In this document: in pieces, positions 8,723 through 17,565 of the stretch
Numbering within the stretch: position 1 is the first letter of the stretch
Layout of the letters: the number at the start of each line of letters is the position of its first letter
Source of the DNA: Pseudoalteromonas sp. XMcav2-N
Lineage (GTDB): Bacteria > Pseudomonadota > Gammaproteobacteria > Enterobacterales > Alteromonadaceae
Direction: 5' to 3'
DNA: 64,000 bases
Assembly (NCBI RefSeq): GCF_024124545.1
Contig: NZ_JAMXSF010000009.1
Location: 1 to 64,000 of the forward strand
Notes under the pieces: generated by a model
The model's input: only the letters and a program-made list of their open reading frames with translations
Told to the model about the DNA's origin: nothing
Database searches by the model: none
Program-made: the position numbers and the translations under genes

Positions 8723-10036
8723 TTAAGCCAGGGTCAGCAGAAGTGCTATGACAATCCCACTGACCAGCAGCTGGACCAGACAGAACCCCATAATGTCCTT
8801 TGCCTTTAAACCAGCAATGGCCAGTACGGGAAGTGCCCAAAATGGTTGTATCAGGTTGGTCCAGGCATCTCCCCAGGCGACGGCCATTGCAACACGTGCA
8901 ATGTCAGCTCCTAACTCTTGTGCAGCAGGGATAACAATGGGCGCCTGAACGGCCCATTGTCCGCCACCGGAAGGCACAAAAATATTGACCAACCCGGCAC
9001 TGAGAAAGCTCCACAATGGCAGAGTTGTACTGGTACTGATCTCGACAAAGCCGCTGGAGATCTGTTGTGCCAGTCCGGTTTTGATCATCACGGCCATGAT
9101 CCCCGCATAAAAGGGAAACTGGATCACAATACCTGCGCCCCCCTTGATCGCTTCTTGTAGGCTGTTCAGTAGATTGACAGGTGTGCGATGTAGCAAGATG
9201 GCCAAAAACAAAAACAGTGCAATAACACTATTGAGGTTAAGCGTGCCGCCGGCGACAAAAAAATAATGCAGCAGATAGCCACATCCCAATAACCCTATCA
9301 GGGTACCAACCAGTGTACTATTCTCAAGCCGCTCAGCTGGGGTTGGTGAAGCCGGGGGGCTCTGTGGTTCAGGTTGTACCAGTTTTTCAGGATTGACGAT
9401 AATCTGGGCTTCGGTTGGTGGCAGCATAAAACGGTTAAGCAACGGCATGACCACAAAAAGTGTACCTAAAATAAGCAGATTGAACGGTGCAAACAAAGTC
9501 TGACCTGTGTCCAGAATACCTATCTGCGCTTCAGCAAAATGCCCTGTGGTCGCGATGGTCAACGGTACCGAACCTGCCAGCCCGCCGTGCCAGACAATAA
9601 ACCCGGAGTAAGCACTGGCAACCAGTAGCCGATAATCTACAGCAACCTGGCGCGCGAGTGCTTTGGCGAACAAAGCACCGACCACCAGGCCAAAACCCCA
9701 GTTGAGCCAGCTGGCCAGCATGGCAACCAGAGTCACCAGCATAATGGCCTGGGCAGGTGTACGAGCAAAAGTCGCTAATTTATTTAACGCCATGACACAA
9801 GGGCGGGTACTGGCTAACATATAGCCACAGACCAAGATCAATAGCATCTGCATGGCAAATTGCAGCAGGTTCCAGAACCCCTGTCCCCAGATAGAGAGTG
9901 CCTCTGTCGGTGTCGTGGGAGTGAACATGCTGGCAAGGGCGAGCACCAGCATAGTCAGCAGGCAGACAAAAATATAGGGGTCGGGTAAATAGCGCTCGAC
10001 CAGTCGGCTGAGTGGCTGTGTTATACGGTTTAGCAT
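8723..10036 (-). CDS. Short-chain fatty acid transporter, AtoE family
   Basis: 437 residues with about eleven to thirteen hydrophobic segments and the conserved AtoE sequence features, such as the N-terminal RLVERYLPDPYIFV, SWLNWGFGLVVGALFAK and the late VNIFVPSGGGQWAVQ and WGDAWTNLIQPFWALP motifs. The family is thought to take up short-chain fatty acids such as acetoacetate or butyrate. A 20-bp perfect palindrome 43 bases upstream of the start probably binds a regulator. No beta-oxidation or CoA-transferase genes are adjacent, so the substrate stays open. Confidence 0.9.
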   Translation of the reverse strand: MLNRITQPLSRLVERYLPDPYIFVCLLTMLVLALASMFTPTTPTEALSIWGQGFWNLLQFAMQMLLILVCGYMLASTRPCVMALNKLATFARTPAQAIMLVTLVAMLASWLNWGFGLVVGALFAKALARQVAVDYRLLVASAYSGFIVWHGGLAGSVPLTIATTGHFAEAQIGILDTGQTLFAPFNLLILGTLFVVMPLLNRFMLPPTEAQIIVNPEKLVQPEPQSPPASPTPAERLENSTLVGTLIGLLGCGYLLHYFFVAGGTLNLNSVIALFLFLAILLHRTPVNLLNSLQEAIKGGAGIVIQFPFYAGIMAVMIKTGLAQQISSGFVEISTSTTLPLWSFLSAGLVNIFVPSGGGQWAVQAPIVIPAAQELGADIARVAMAVAWGDAWTNLIQPFWALPVLAIAGLKAKDIMGFCLVQLLVSGIVIALLLTLA

Positions 10037-10273
10037 GACAAATTCCCATTGAATGTGCGCGACAAACAGCTTCTTGGCTTAGTGATTTAATTCACTAAAA
10101 GTTAGTCAATTAAGCTATATTAACAGCTGAGTGAGTCGCATGTTTTTTGTATTTTATTGATTATTAAGTATTTATAATTCTGGCACAGAACGTGTTACAG
10201 ATAAATCATACGTTTGAATTGTCTGCGCGTCACTATTCAACTGCGCAGTTAAATCTAAAAAAGAGAGGTCTTT
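10037..10273. other. AT-rich divergent promoter region
   Basis: 237 bases between the divergent atoE-like gene and the small membrane protein gene. It is AT-rich and holds the palindrome described separately. I see no open frame of note in it. Confidence 0.5.
10079..10098. promoter_or_regulatory. Perfect 20-bp palindrome, probable operator
   Basis: TTAGTGATTTAATTCACTAA is two 7-base arms (TTAGTGA/TCACTAA) around TTTAAT. It lies 43 bases before the start of the atoE-like transporter gene, where an operator would be expected. The form fits a dimeric repressor of the TetR, GntR or MarR type, but I cannot assign the regulator. Confidence 0.6.
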
Positions 10274-10498
10274 ATGGCAGGACAGGGTTCAGGAGGCAAT
10301 GTAATTGCCGCGATATGTAATGTGTTTTTCCCGGGCTTAGGTCAATTAGTGCAGGGACGTTTACTGGCGGCTCTGATCTTTGCAGTCATCTGTGTTGGCG
10401 GATATGCACTTTGGTGGTTAGTAGTGCCTGCAGTGTTGGCGGCAATCGTGCAATTATGGTCGATCATTGATGCCGCTAAATACCGTTCTTCAGACTGA
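10274..10498 (+). CDS. Small two-span membrane protein, TM2-like
   Basis: 74 residues. The N-terminal part has NVFFPGLGQLVQGR, like the start of TM2 and related small membrane families (a proline/glycine turn before GxGQL), followed by a hydrophobic hairpin (about 31-64). A good ribosome binding site (AAGAGAGG) stands seven bases before the ATG. The stop codon overlaps the 3' end of the convergent AEC transporter gene. Function unknown. Confidence 0.75.
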   Translation: MAGQGSGGNVIAAICNVFFPGLGQLVQGRLLAALIFAVICVGGYALWWLVVPAVLAAIVQLWSIIDAAKYRSSD

Positions 10499-11398
10499 TA
10501 AAATGGCCAGCCACAGGCTCAGTGAGGCGACACTTAACAGTGTAGATAACACTACACTACCAGCACTCACTGCCTGTTGAACCGATAGTTGACGCGCGAC
10601 CAGGTAAGCGTTAATACCAAGTGGCGCTGCGCTCATCAAGGTGACAACCTGACGCTGCAGTGGTTCCAGCATCAGCAGGGTAGCTGTCAGATAAACACCT
10701 AGTGGCAATATCAACAGCTTGACTGTACTGAGTATCAGTGCGGGAAACCACACCGGACGAAACCCATATTGGACCAGGCTGGCACCCAATACAAACAGGG
10801 CGCCTGCAATGGCTGGTTTTGCAAACCAGTCCATGCCACTGAGCAGTAAGGTCGGGATAGGTAATTGCAGCAGGTTGGCTATCAATCCAAGGCTGATACT
10901 CAGTACAACTGGGTTCAGAAAGAGCGGCTTTAGCCACGTCATACCGCGGGTGTCTTTTTCTCGTGCCAGCATAAAGGTGAGAGAAAACAGCGCTGCGCTG
11001 TGCAAAGGGATGATCATAAATACCATTGCCGCGGCCTGTTCACCCAGTGCAGCCAGGATCACTGGGAGTCCCACAACCACTGTATTAGAGTAAGTGCTAT
11101 TGAGAGCACTAAGCGCAGCTTCTTTAATGGTACATTTTCTGTAAAGTTGCATGGTGCCAACGATGAGCAAATAGATGGCACAGACTGGTAAATAAAAGGC
11201 CAGTAGCAGTCTGGCTGATGCAATATCCGACAGCTCTGCACGATACATACTTAAAAATAGCAGTACAGGGATCGCCAGATTAAAAATATAGACGCGGATC
11301 CCATCTAATTGTGCAGACGAAATAAACTGGGTGCGGGCAGAGATGAACCCACAGGTGACAACAAAAATCAGCGGAAACAGAATATCAATGAAAGTCAC
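10490..11398 (-). CDS. AEC family transporter (auxin efflux carrier-like)
   Basis: 302 residues with about ten hydrophobic segments, the normal length for the bacterial AEC family. Typical features are the N-terminal PLIFVVTCGFISAR, the middle STYSNTVVVGLPV with its conserved Asn/Gly, and the C-terminal APLGINAYLVARQL. Family members carry organic acids such as malate and malonate, or amino acids; the substrate here is not evident. The 3' end overlaps the convergent small membrane protein gene by nine bases. Confidence 0.88.
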   Translation of the reverse strand: MTFIDILFPLIFVVTCGFISARTQFISSAQLDGIRVYIFNLAIPVLLFLSMYRAELSDIASARLLLAFYLPVCAIYLLIVGTMQLYRKCTIKEAALSALNSTYSNTVVVGLPVILAALGEQAAAMVFMIIPLHSAALFSLTFMLAREKDTRGMTWLKPLFLNPVVLSISLGLIANLLQLPIPTLLLSGMDWFAKPAIAGALFVLGASLVQYGFRPVWFPALILSTVKLLILPLGVYLTATLLMLEPLQRQVVTLMSAAPLGINAYLVARQLSVQQAVSAGSVVLSTLLSVASLSLWLAILSV

Positions 11399-11533
11399 GG
11401 GTTACTCGCCAGTTGCGAACGATATTGGATCAGAGTGAAGCGCGTATTATACGGGTTTATCAGAGCTAAACAATGCACTGTCGCGCAGTTAGGGTATACT
11501 TACTTAGGTGTTTAATCATAACTTGAAGTTAGT

Positions 11534-11908
11534 ATGGAGTATCAATTTATTCGCGATCCGATTGCTGGATTTCGCGTCAAAATGTCGGCTGAACATGAGC
11601 TGGTTGGCCGCTGGCTGAATGATGAGCTTGCTCATGAAGAGGTGCCTGTATTTCTGGCACAACTTGAAGCGTTAAAAACCAGTCGGGATGAACTTTGTCT
11701 TGAAGGGCGGGAAGTGCGATTAACCGTCTCACACCAGGAAGCGATCTTTGAAGCCCATGATTTATACCACGAACAATCGGATGCGCTATCCGCTTTCAGT
11801 GATGACGCACTGTCTCTGGAAGAGTATGGCCTGAGTGCAGGTTGTGGCTTCGAAGATTTCGAAGCCTTGCTGCTCGACTGGCAGGAATTTATCCGTCGTC
11901 GTCGCTAG
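11534..11908 (+). CDS. yacL: YacL family protein (UPF0231)
   Basis: 124 residues, rich in acidic residues, cytoplasmic. The N-terminus MEYQFIRDPIAGFRVKMSAEHE and the C-terminal FEDFEALLLDWQEFI match the E. coli YacL pattern (MDYEFLRD..VRMSMGHEVVGHW and ..VEDFLQVVSNYRNFV), with a similar length of about 120. The family has no established function. Its stop codon overlaps the end of the convergent oxygenase gene by four bases. Confidence 0.82.
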   Translation: MEYQFIRDPIAGFRVKMSAEHELVGRWLNDELAHEEVPVFLAQLEALKTSRDELCLEGREVRLTVSHQEAIFEAHDLYHEQSDALSAFSDDALSLEEYGLSAGCGFEDFEALLLDWQEFIRRRR

Positions 11909-12621
11909 CTCGTTGCTTGCTGAGGCGGGGCTCCATATAGTTGCTCCGCCCGGTTAAATAGCACCCAGGATGTAAGAATATACTTGTCATTAGAGCGTGG
12001 CATGTTACCCCGATGCGTATGTGTGAAATAGGCTGGTGCAATAACCATAGAACCTTGTTTTGGTTTAATCAGCTTATCTTGATAATGAAACTCGGTTTCG
12101 CCGCCTTCCTCTACATCGTTGAGGTAAAACATAAACAAGAGTACGCGGTGCAACGCTTCGTTATGTTGTAATTGCGGGTAAACTTCGCTGTGCCAATAGG
12201 GGTAACCGCCTTTGTTGATCGGGTAACGTTGGGCCTGAATTGACCCTAAACGAAACAATTGTTGGGTTAAAATAGGTAATTGCGGTTTACCCACTTCCTC
12301 AAAATTATCAACGGTTAAATTGACTGGCTGGCCAGTTTTCGGGTGGAATACACTCAGCCCGAACGCGCCGATCATCATAAAGAAATGCTCTTCAATATAA
12401 TCGAACAGGTATTTTGACGTGGTTTGTTGAATGTGTGTTAATTGCTGAGCATAATCCGGGTATTGATTTAAATACAGATCCTGACTGACTTTCTTACTGA
12501 GATCGATACCGCCTGAGGTTGTACCCTGCGCCAGGTGGGGGCTGTTATCAAAAGTCTGAATAAACTGCTGGCAGAATTCGGGACTCAGTGCATTTTCATA
12601 AATGCGAATAAAATCAGTCAT
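11905..12621 (-). CDS. 2-oxoglutarate/Fe(II)-dependent oxygenase, prolyl 4-hydroxylase type
   Basis: About 238 residues. The C-terminal half is a double-stranded beta-helix domain with the iron ligands HSE in YWHSEVYPQ and a distal His in FTHTHRGN; the basic residue for 2-oxoglutarate is probably the Lys in NDKYIL. The strand LNDVEEGGETEF is characteristic of the P4H-like group. It should hydroxylate a protein or small substrate with O2 and 2-oxoglutarate; the substrate is unknown. The ATG at 12621 was chosen over the upstream TTG at 12633. It is divergent from the thioesterase gene with only 29 bases between starts. Confidence 0.85.
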   Translation of the reverse strand: MTDFIRIYENALSPEFCQQFIQTFDNSPHLAQGTTSGGIDLSKKVSQDLYLNQYPDYAQQLTHIQQTTSKYLFDYIEEHFFMMIGAFGLSVFHPKTGQPVNLTVDNFEEVGKPQLPILTQQLFRLGSIQAQRYPINKGGYPYWHSEVYPQLQHNEALHRVLLFMFYLNDVEEGGETEFHYQDKLIKPKQGSMVIAPAYFTHTHRGNMPRSNDKYILTSWVLFNRAEQLYGAPPQQATS

Positions 12622-12650
12622 GTTGATATCCAAAATTGGTTAGAATTATT

Positions 12651-13040
12651 ATGTTGTCAGAAACTCTTATGCCCCGTTTTAGTGAAACGGACGTCCTCGG
12701 ACACATCAACAATACCGCACTCCCGGTATGGTTTGAAGCGGCGCGCACCCCTATTTTCAAAATTTTTACACCAGACCTTAATCCACATCAATGGAAGCTG
12801 ATTGTTGCCAAAGTGGAGGTAACCTTTAAAGGCGAGTTGTTTTACGGGCAACAAGTTGAAGTTAAAACCGCCATTGAGAAGGTTGGTAACAGCTCTTTTG
12901 TGATCCTTCAGCAGGCCTGGCAGCACGGGGAGTGCTGCGCAGAAGGGCGCACAGTAATGGTGCGTTATGATTTTGCAAACAAAACTTCTCAGGCTCTGAA
13001 TGATAAAGAAAAAGCTGAGCTGGCTGCTTACGCGCTTTAG
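12651..13040 (+). CDS. Hot-dog fold acyl-CoA thioesterase
   Basis: 129 residues, the length of the 4-hydroxybenzoyl-CoA thioesterase group (YbgC/FadM relatives). The N-terminal MPRFSETDVLGHINNTALPVWFE carries the family's catalytic Asp and the GHxNN segment, followed by VEVTFKGELFYGQQVEV on the hot-dog sheet. It should hydrolyse acyl-CoA thioesters in the cytoplasm; chain-length preference cannot be read. The ATG at 12651 fits the family N-terminus better than the open frame from 12636. It is followed directly by the 82-bp repeat array. Confidence 0.87.
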   Translation: MLSETLMPRFSETDVLGHINNTALPVWFEAARTPIFKIFTPDLNPHQWKLIVAKVEVTFKGELFYGQQVEVKTAIEKVGNSSFVILQQAWQHGECCAEGRTVMVRYDFANKTSQALNDKEKAELAAYAL

Positions 13041-13470
13041 ATTTCACGCGCCATCTGACTCAACGATTCGTTGTCAGGTGTTGCCTGAAACTGGTGTCCA
13101 ACGGCTGCGAAGATACAGGGGGTCACCACCAATTCATATCAGCTACAGATTGTGTTGTGTTGCCCGAGGGCATTGATGTCCAATAGCCGCAGCGGTGCTG
13201 GGGTTCACCACCAATTCATGTCAGCTACCGACTGTCATGCGTTGCCCGAAGACATGGTAGCCCAATAGCCGCAGAGATGCTGGGGCTCACCACCAATTCA
13301 TGTCAGCTAGCGACTGTCATGCGTTGCCCGAAGACATGGAAGTCCAATAGCCGCAGAGGTGCTGGGGCTCACCACCAATTCATGTCAGCTAGCGACTGTC
13401 ATGCGTTGCCCGAGGGCATTGATGTCCAATAGCCGCAGAGGTGCTGGGGCTCACCACCAATTCATGTCAG
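13041..13470 (-). pseudogene. Displaced former 3' end of the membrane-protein gene, within a tandem array
   Basis: About 430 bases without an intact gene. Read on the minus strand, the most distal unit (13042-13140) encodes a plausible C-terminus: ELVVTPCIFAAVGHQFQAT then PDNESLSQMAREI and a TAA stop at 13041-13043. The gene-proximal unit encodes EFVVKPCISAAIGHQFRAT before a TAG. The match suggests that the distal unit is the original gene end, pushed away by the repeat units between. The intervening units carry stops and shift frame. Confidence 0.6.
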
Positions 13471-13545
13471 CTACCGACTGCCTGGCGTTGCCCGAAACTG
13501 GTGTCCGATGGCTGCGGAGATACAGGGTTTCACCACAAATTCATA
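13060..13545. repeat. 82-bp tandem repeat array, six units
   Basis: The segment CACCACCAATTCAT recurs at 13124, 13206, 13288, 13370 and 13452, exactly 82 bases apart, with a sixth form (CACCACAAATTCAT) at 13531 after 79 bases. The four inner units are nearly identical. The two outer units differ from these but resemble each other, both containing GAAACTGGTGTCC and a GATACAGGG segment. Units are contiguous with no spacers, so this is a minisatellite, not CRISPR. It overlaps the 3' end of the membrane-protein gene on the minus strand. Confidence 0.93.
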
Positions 13546-14553
13546 CCGGGTAGGCTCACCTTCAATTTTAGTGATCTCAAGCAGTTCGTAATCATTTAGC
13601 TCAATGATTCGGGTACCGGGTGTTATCTCACAGCGTGAGCGACTATCCGATTCATACTCATAAATGAAGTAAGTGAGTACGTTCTGCAGATGACGCTCGT
13701 ATTTATCGGCATTTTTTTCAAAGGCGGATAACTGTACCTTAATTTCTTCAAGCTCAGCTTGTTTCTCTGCCAGTTTAGCTTGCGCTACATCATCGACCCC
13801 AGAACCTGCAATGGCGTCAACATTTGCGCGTGCGATGGCATTTTGAGCCTCTTCTGGTACGGCAACATTGACCTTAATTGATTGGCCGGTAAAGCCTTCG
13901 AAGATATGTTGCAAAAAACTATTCACACCACGTGACATACCAGTAGAAGAAATAAATATGGCCATTTGGTAGAGTAAAAACAGTCCGAAGAAAAAGCGCA
14001 CCAATCCGGTGGTAACAGGATACTGATAGTCCGGGCTGTGCCACCATTTATGTAAACCAAAGGGTCTTAACAACATCAGCACAAACAAATAAACAGGCTG
14101 GATGAGTTGTAACAGGATCAGCAGCAGGATGCTGGTGGTGACAAACCAGGTTGGCACAGATAGCAGCATACTAAAGTTATGCGAATAGGGGAGATGATCG
14201 GCATTCACTCCGGTGATGTCATTGACCATACCAGCCGCCTGTGCCAGCGCATAGTTGGCAATAAACGCGTAGAACAATAAGATCACAGCTTTGCCGGGCA
14301 GGCTTTCCCAGAGGTGAATAAACCTGGGCCAGAACTCTCGGGTCATAGCTATCAGTGCCAGAACCGATGCGCCCAGATACAGGGGACTGTCTTCAGGCGC
14401 TTCATTAAAAATGCCAAGCAGGCAGAGTATGGTTGCCGAGCAATAACAACGTTGGGCGACATTTAGCGCCTGCCAAAATGCCAGCCATTTTTTGTGGATG
14501 ACCTGCAACGGGGTTAATGCATTCTGTATGGCTCCAGGTATTGTCAGTTTCAT
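13471..14553 (-). CDS. Multi-span membrane protein of unknown function, C-terminus altered
   Basis: About 360 residues; I do not recognise the family. There are roughly six hydrophobic segments in the first 215 residues, then a segment with QHIFEGFTGQSIKV, a coiled coil (about 255-290, KLAEKQAELEEIKVQLSAFEKN) and a soluble C-terminal domain of beta character (ITPGTRIIELNDYELLEI). The last 23 codons lie in the first unit of the 82-bp array and end at a TAG supplied by that unit. A better C-terminus, 10-11 residues longer, is encoded in the last unit about 400 bases on. The start at 14553 has GGAATGG-type sequence upstream; an in-frame ATG at 14583 is possible. Confidence 0.75.
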   Translation of the reverse strand: MKLTIPGAIQNALTPLQVIHKKWLAFWQALNVAQRCYCSATILCLLGIFNEAPEDSPLYLGASVLALIAMTREFWPRFIHLWESLPGKAVILLFYAFIANYALAQAAGMVNDITGVNADHLPYSHNFSMLLSVPTWFVTTSILLLILLQLIQPVYLFVLMLLRPFGLHKWWHSPDYQYPVTTGLVRFFFGLFLLYQMAIFISSTGMSRGVNSFLQHIFEGFTGQSIKVNVAVPEEAQNAIARANVDAIAGSGVDDVAQAKLAEKQAELEEIKVQLSAFEKNADKYERHLQNVLTYFIYEYESDSRSRCEITPGTRIIELNDYELLEITKIEGEPTRYEFVVKPCISAAIGHQFRATPGSR

Positions 14554-14589
14554 TATTATTATTCCATTCCCTGACGTACTCATTATTGT

Positions 14590-14606
14590 GGGGGAGAGAC
14601 TCCCCC
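14590..14606. terminator. G/C hairpin after uvrA
   Basis: A perfect stem GGGGGAG/CTCCCCC with a 3-base loop lies 16 bases downstream of the uvrA stop on the minus strand. It lacks a T-run on that strand, so it may be a weak terminator or a structure in front of the next gene rather than a full stop. Confidence 0.4.
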
Positions 14607-14621
14607 CTTTTAGATGCTCCG

Positions 14622-17441
14622 TTATAGCATAGGCTTGAGGTATCGACCAGTGTGAGAGGCTGTGCAGTTTGCAACCTCCTCTGGTGTACCTGAAATAAGA
14701 ATTTGGCCTCCGCCTGCGCCGCCTTCCGGGCCCAGATCGACGATCCAGTCTGCGGTTTTTATGACGTCCAGATTGTGCTCTATCACCACGACAGTGTTAC
14801 CATGATCGCGTAAGCGGTGCAGAACCACCAGTAACTGTTGAATATCGTGGAAGTGCAGGCCGGTGGTGGGCTCATCCAGAATATAGAGGGTTTTACCTGT
14901 GTCTCGCTTAGATAGCTCTCGGGCCAATTTAACCCTCTGCGCTTCACCGCCAGACAAGGTGGTTGCAGCCTGGCCCAGTCGAATGTACGACAGGCCCACG
15001 TCCATCAGGGTTTGTAGTTTGCGTTTAATGGCCGGGATCTTATCAAAGAATTCACGGGCATCTTCTACCGTCATCTCCAATACTTCGTGAATGTTTTTGC
15101 CCTTATAAAGGACTTCTAAGGTCTCACGATTGTATCGCTTACCTGTACACACATCACAGGGGACATAGACATCAGGCAGGAAGTGCATTTCGACCTTGAT
15201 CACCCCGTCGCCCTGACAGGCTTCACAGCGACCACCTTTCACGTTAAAGCTGAAACGACCTACTTTGTATCCCCGAGAACGTGCTTCCTGAGTACCAGCG
15301 AACAATTCCCGGATCGCTGTAAATATCCCGGTGTAGGTGGCCGGGTTTGAGCGTGGTGTACGTCCAATAGGGCTTTGGTCTATGTCGATCACTTTGTCAA
15401 AGTGTTCCAGGCCTTCAATCGACTGATAAGGCGACGGTTCAGCGACCGTAGCACCATTGAGCTCTCTGTGAGCTAGCTTGAACAGTGTGTCGTTTATGAG
15501 TGTCGATTTACCTGATCCAGATACACCAGTGACACACGTCATCAGACCAAATGGGATCTCCAGGTTAACGTCCTTAAGATTATTTCCACTTGCGCCATTG
15601 AGTGCCAGCCATTGTTCGCCCGGCTGATGACGCTGTGCAGGGACTGCAATGGCTTGTTTGCCACTGAGATACTGTCCGGTCAGTGATTCCGGGTTGGTCA
15701 TAATGTCGTCGCGACTACCTTCTGCGACCACATAACCACCATGTACGCCAGCACCCGGACCAATATCAATAATGTGATCCGCTGCTCGGATAGCATCCTC
15801 ATCATGCTCAACTACAATCACAGTGTTACCGAGATCGCGTAGATGGGTGAGGGTACTCAGTAATCGATCATTGTCTCTTTGGTGCAGACCGATTGACGGC
15901 TCGTCAAGTACATACATGACCCCAACCAGACCGGCACCAATCTGGCTGGCTAATCGGATCCTTTGAGCTTCACCACCGGAGAGGGTATCGGCACTGCGCT
16001 CCAGTGACAGATAATTCAGGCCGACATTAATCAAGAAGGACAGGCGATCACGGATCTCTTTAAGTACCTTTTCTGCGATCTTGGCCTTCTGGCCGCTGAG
16101 GGTCAGGTCACCGAAAAAGTCACACGCTTCGCCAATACTCATAGTGGTAACAGCTGGCAAATTAGTGGCACCAATGAATACGTGGCGCGCTTCTTCTCTC
16201 AGTCGAGAACCTTCGCATTTTGGGCATGCCTGGCTGGTCTGGTATTTAGCCAATTCTTCACGGACTGAGGCTGACTCTGTTTCCCGGTAGCGGCGATTCA
16301 TATTATTCAACACGCCTTCGAACTCATGGTTCCGAGTTATTAAATCACCTCTGTCGTTACGATAATTGAAGGCAATTTTGGTTCGTCCTGAGCCTTCAAG
16401 TACCACTTTTTGCGCTTCTTGTGGTAAATCCTGAAATGGCACTTCCAGATCAAAGTCATAATGCTCGGCCACGGAACTGAGCATCTGGTAATAATAGAAA
16501 CTACGTTTATCCCAGCCCTTAATGGCGCCACCGGACAGGCTCAGCTCTGGGTTTTGCACAACCCTGCTGGGGTCAAAAAACTGTCTTACACCAAGGCCGT
16601 CACAACTCTGACAGGCTCCTGCGGGGTTGTTGAAAGAGAACAGGCGAGGCTCAAGCTCGGTCATGGCATAGCCACATGTTGGACAGGCAAAGTTGGCTGA
16701 AAATATCAACTCTTCTTCAAGACTGTCATCCATCGCGGCCACCACAGCGATGCCATCGGCCAGTTCCAGCGCGGTTTCAAAAGATTCCGCGAGTCTTTGT
16801 TCCAGTCCTTCCTTTACTTTAAACCGGTCAACCACCACTTCAATGGTATGCTTTTTATGTAATTCCAGTGTTGGTGGATCGGATAAGTCGCATACCTCAC
16901 CATCAATACGAGCGCGGATAAAGCCCTGGCTGGCAAGCTGCTCCAGGAGCTTGACGTGCTCCCCTTTGCGGTTTTTCACCACCGGGGCAAGCAGCATCAG
17001 CTTGCTGCCTTCGGGGTGGGCCAGTACCGTATCCACCATCTGACTGATGGTTTGGGCTTTGAGAGGCAGATCATGCGTCGGGCAGCGTGGCTCACCAACT
17101 CGGGCAAACAATAAGCGCAAATAATCATAAATTTCAGTGATGGTCCCGACCGTTGAGCGCGGATTATGAGAAGTCGACTTCTGCTCAATGGAAATCGCCG
17201 GCGAAAGCCCTTCGATGTGATCAACGTCAGGCTTTTCCATCAGTGACAGGAATTGTCTGGCATACGCTGAGAGCGATTCGACATAGCGGCGCTGCCCTTC
17301 GGCATATAAGGTGTCGAATGCCAGCGATGATTTCCCCGACCCCGACAGGCCGGTGATCACAATGAGCTTGTCGCGCGGTATTGTCAGAGAGATGTCTTTG
17401 AGGTTGTGCGTGCGTGCACCTCTAACTTCTATTTTATCCAT
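14622..17441 (-). CDS. uvrA: Excinuclease ABC subunit UvrA
   Basis: 939 residues, the normal length. There are two ABC ATPase modules: Walker [13 protein letters not shown] near 31-42 and [10 protein letters not shown] near 640, each with an LSGGEAQR signature. The zinc-finger cysteine pairs are present (CPTCGY and CQSC in the first module, CEACQGDG and CDVCTGKRY in the second). UvrA dimers scan DNA for bulky damage and load UvrB for nucleotide excision repair. A perfect LexA-type box lies just upstream of the start, so it should be induced in the SOS response. Confidence 0.98.
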   Translation of the reverse strand: MDKIEVRGARTHNLKDISLTIPRDKLIVITGLSGSGKSSLAFDTLYAEGQRRYVESLSAYARQFLSLMEKPDVDHIEGLSPAISIEQKSTSHNPRSTVGTITEIYDYLRLLFARVGEPRCPTHDLPLKAQTISQMVDTVLAHPEGSKLMLLAPVVKNRKGEHVKLLEQLASQGFIRARIDGEVCDLSDPPTLELHKKHTIEVVVDRFKVKEGLEQRLAESFETALELADGIAVVAAMDDSLEEELIFSANFACPTCGYAMTELEPRLFSFNNPAGACQSCDGLGVRQFFDPSRVVQNPELSLSGGAIKGWDKRSFYYYQMLSSVAEHYDFDLEVPFQDLPQEAQKVVLEGSGRTKIAFNYRNDRGDLITRNHEFEGVLNNMNRRYRETESASVREELAKYQTSQACPKCEGSRLREEARHVFIGATNLPAVTTMSIGEACDFFGDLTLSGQKAKIAEKVLKEIRDRLSFLINVGLNYLSLERSADTLSGGEAQRIRLASQIGAGLVGVMYVLDEPSIGLHQRDNDRLLSTLTHLRDLGNTVIVVEHDEDAIRAADHIIDIGPGAGVHGGYVVAEGSRDDIMTNPESLTGQYLSGKQAIAVPAQRHQPGEQWLALNGASGNNLKDVNLEIPFGLMTCVTGVSGSGKSTLINDTLFKLAHRELNGATVAEPSPYQSIEGLEHFDKVIDIDQSPIGRTPRSNPATYTGIFTAIRELFAGTQEARSRGYKVGRFSFNVKGGRCEACQGDGVIKVEMHFLPDVYVPCDVCTGKRYNRETLEVLYKGKNIHEVLEMTVEDAREFFDKIPAIKRKLQTLMDVGLSYIRLGQAATTLSGGEAQRVKLARELSKRDTGKTLYILDEPTTGLHFHDIQQLLVVLHRLRDHGNTVVVIEHNLDVIKTADWIVDLGPEGGAGGGQILISGTPEEVANCTASHTGRYLKPML

Positions 17442-17455
17442 GGTGGCCTTATTTG

Positions 17456-17471
17456 CTGTACAAACTTACAG
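17456..17471. promoter_or_regulatory. LexA (SOS) box upstream of uvrA
   Basis: CTGTACAAACTTACAG fits the gammaproteobacterial LexA consensus CTGT-N8-ACAG exactly at the eight defining bases. It lies 15 bases before the uvrA start codon, where it would cover the promoter or early leader. uvrA is a known SOS gene in E. coli. Confidence 0.85.
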
Positions 17472-17565
17472 TGTTTTTCTCAGACTCCAAGAGTACCCTA
17501 TCCTGTCTGTAAAATTAAGCTATCTTGACTAAACTTACGAGAAACCTTGAAACTGGGGATCACAA

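Noticed and set aside
13060..13545. CRISPR array
   Set aside because: The repeated unit is 82 bp and contiguous, with no unique spacers, and there are no cas genes in the window.
13359..13553. Plus-strand protein within the tandem array
   Set aside because: The 64-codon frame only reflects the repeated sequence lacking stops in that frame; it has no start context.
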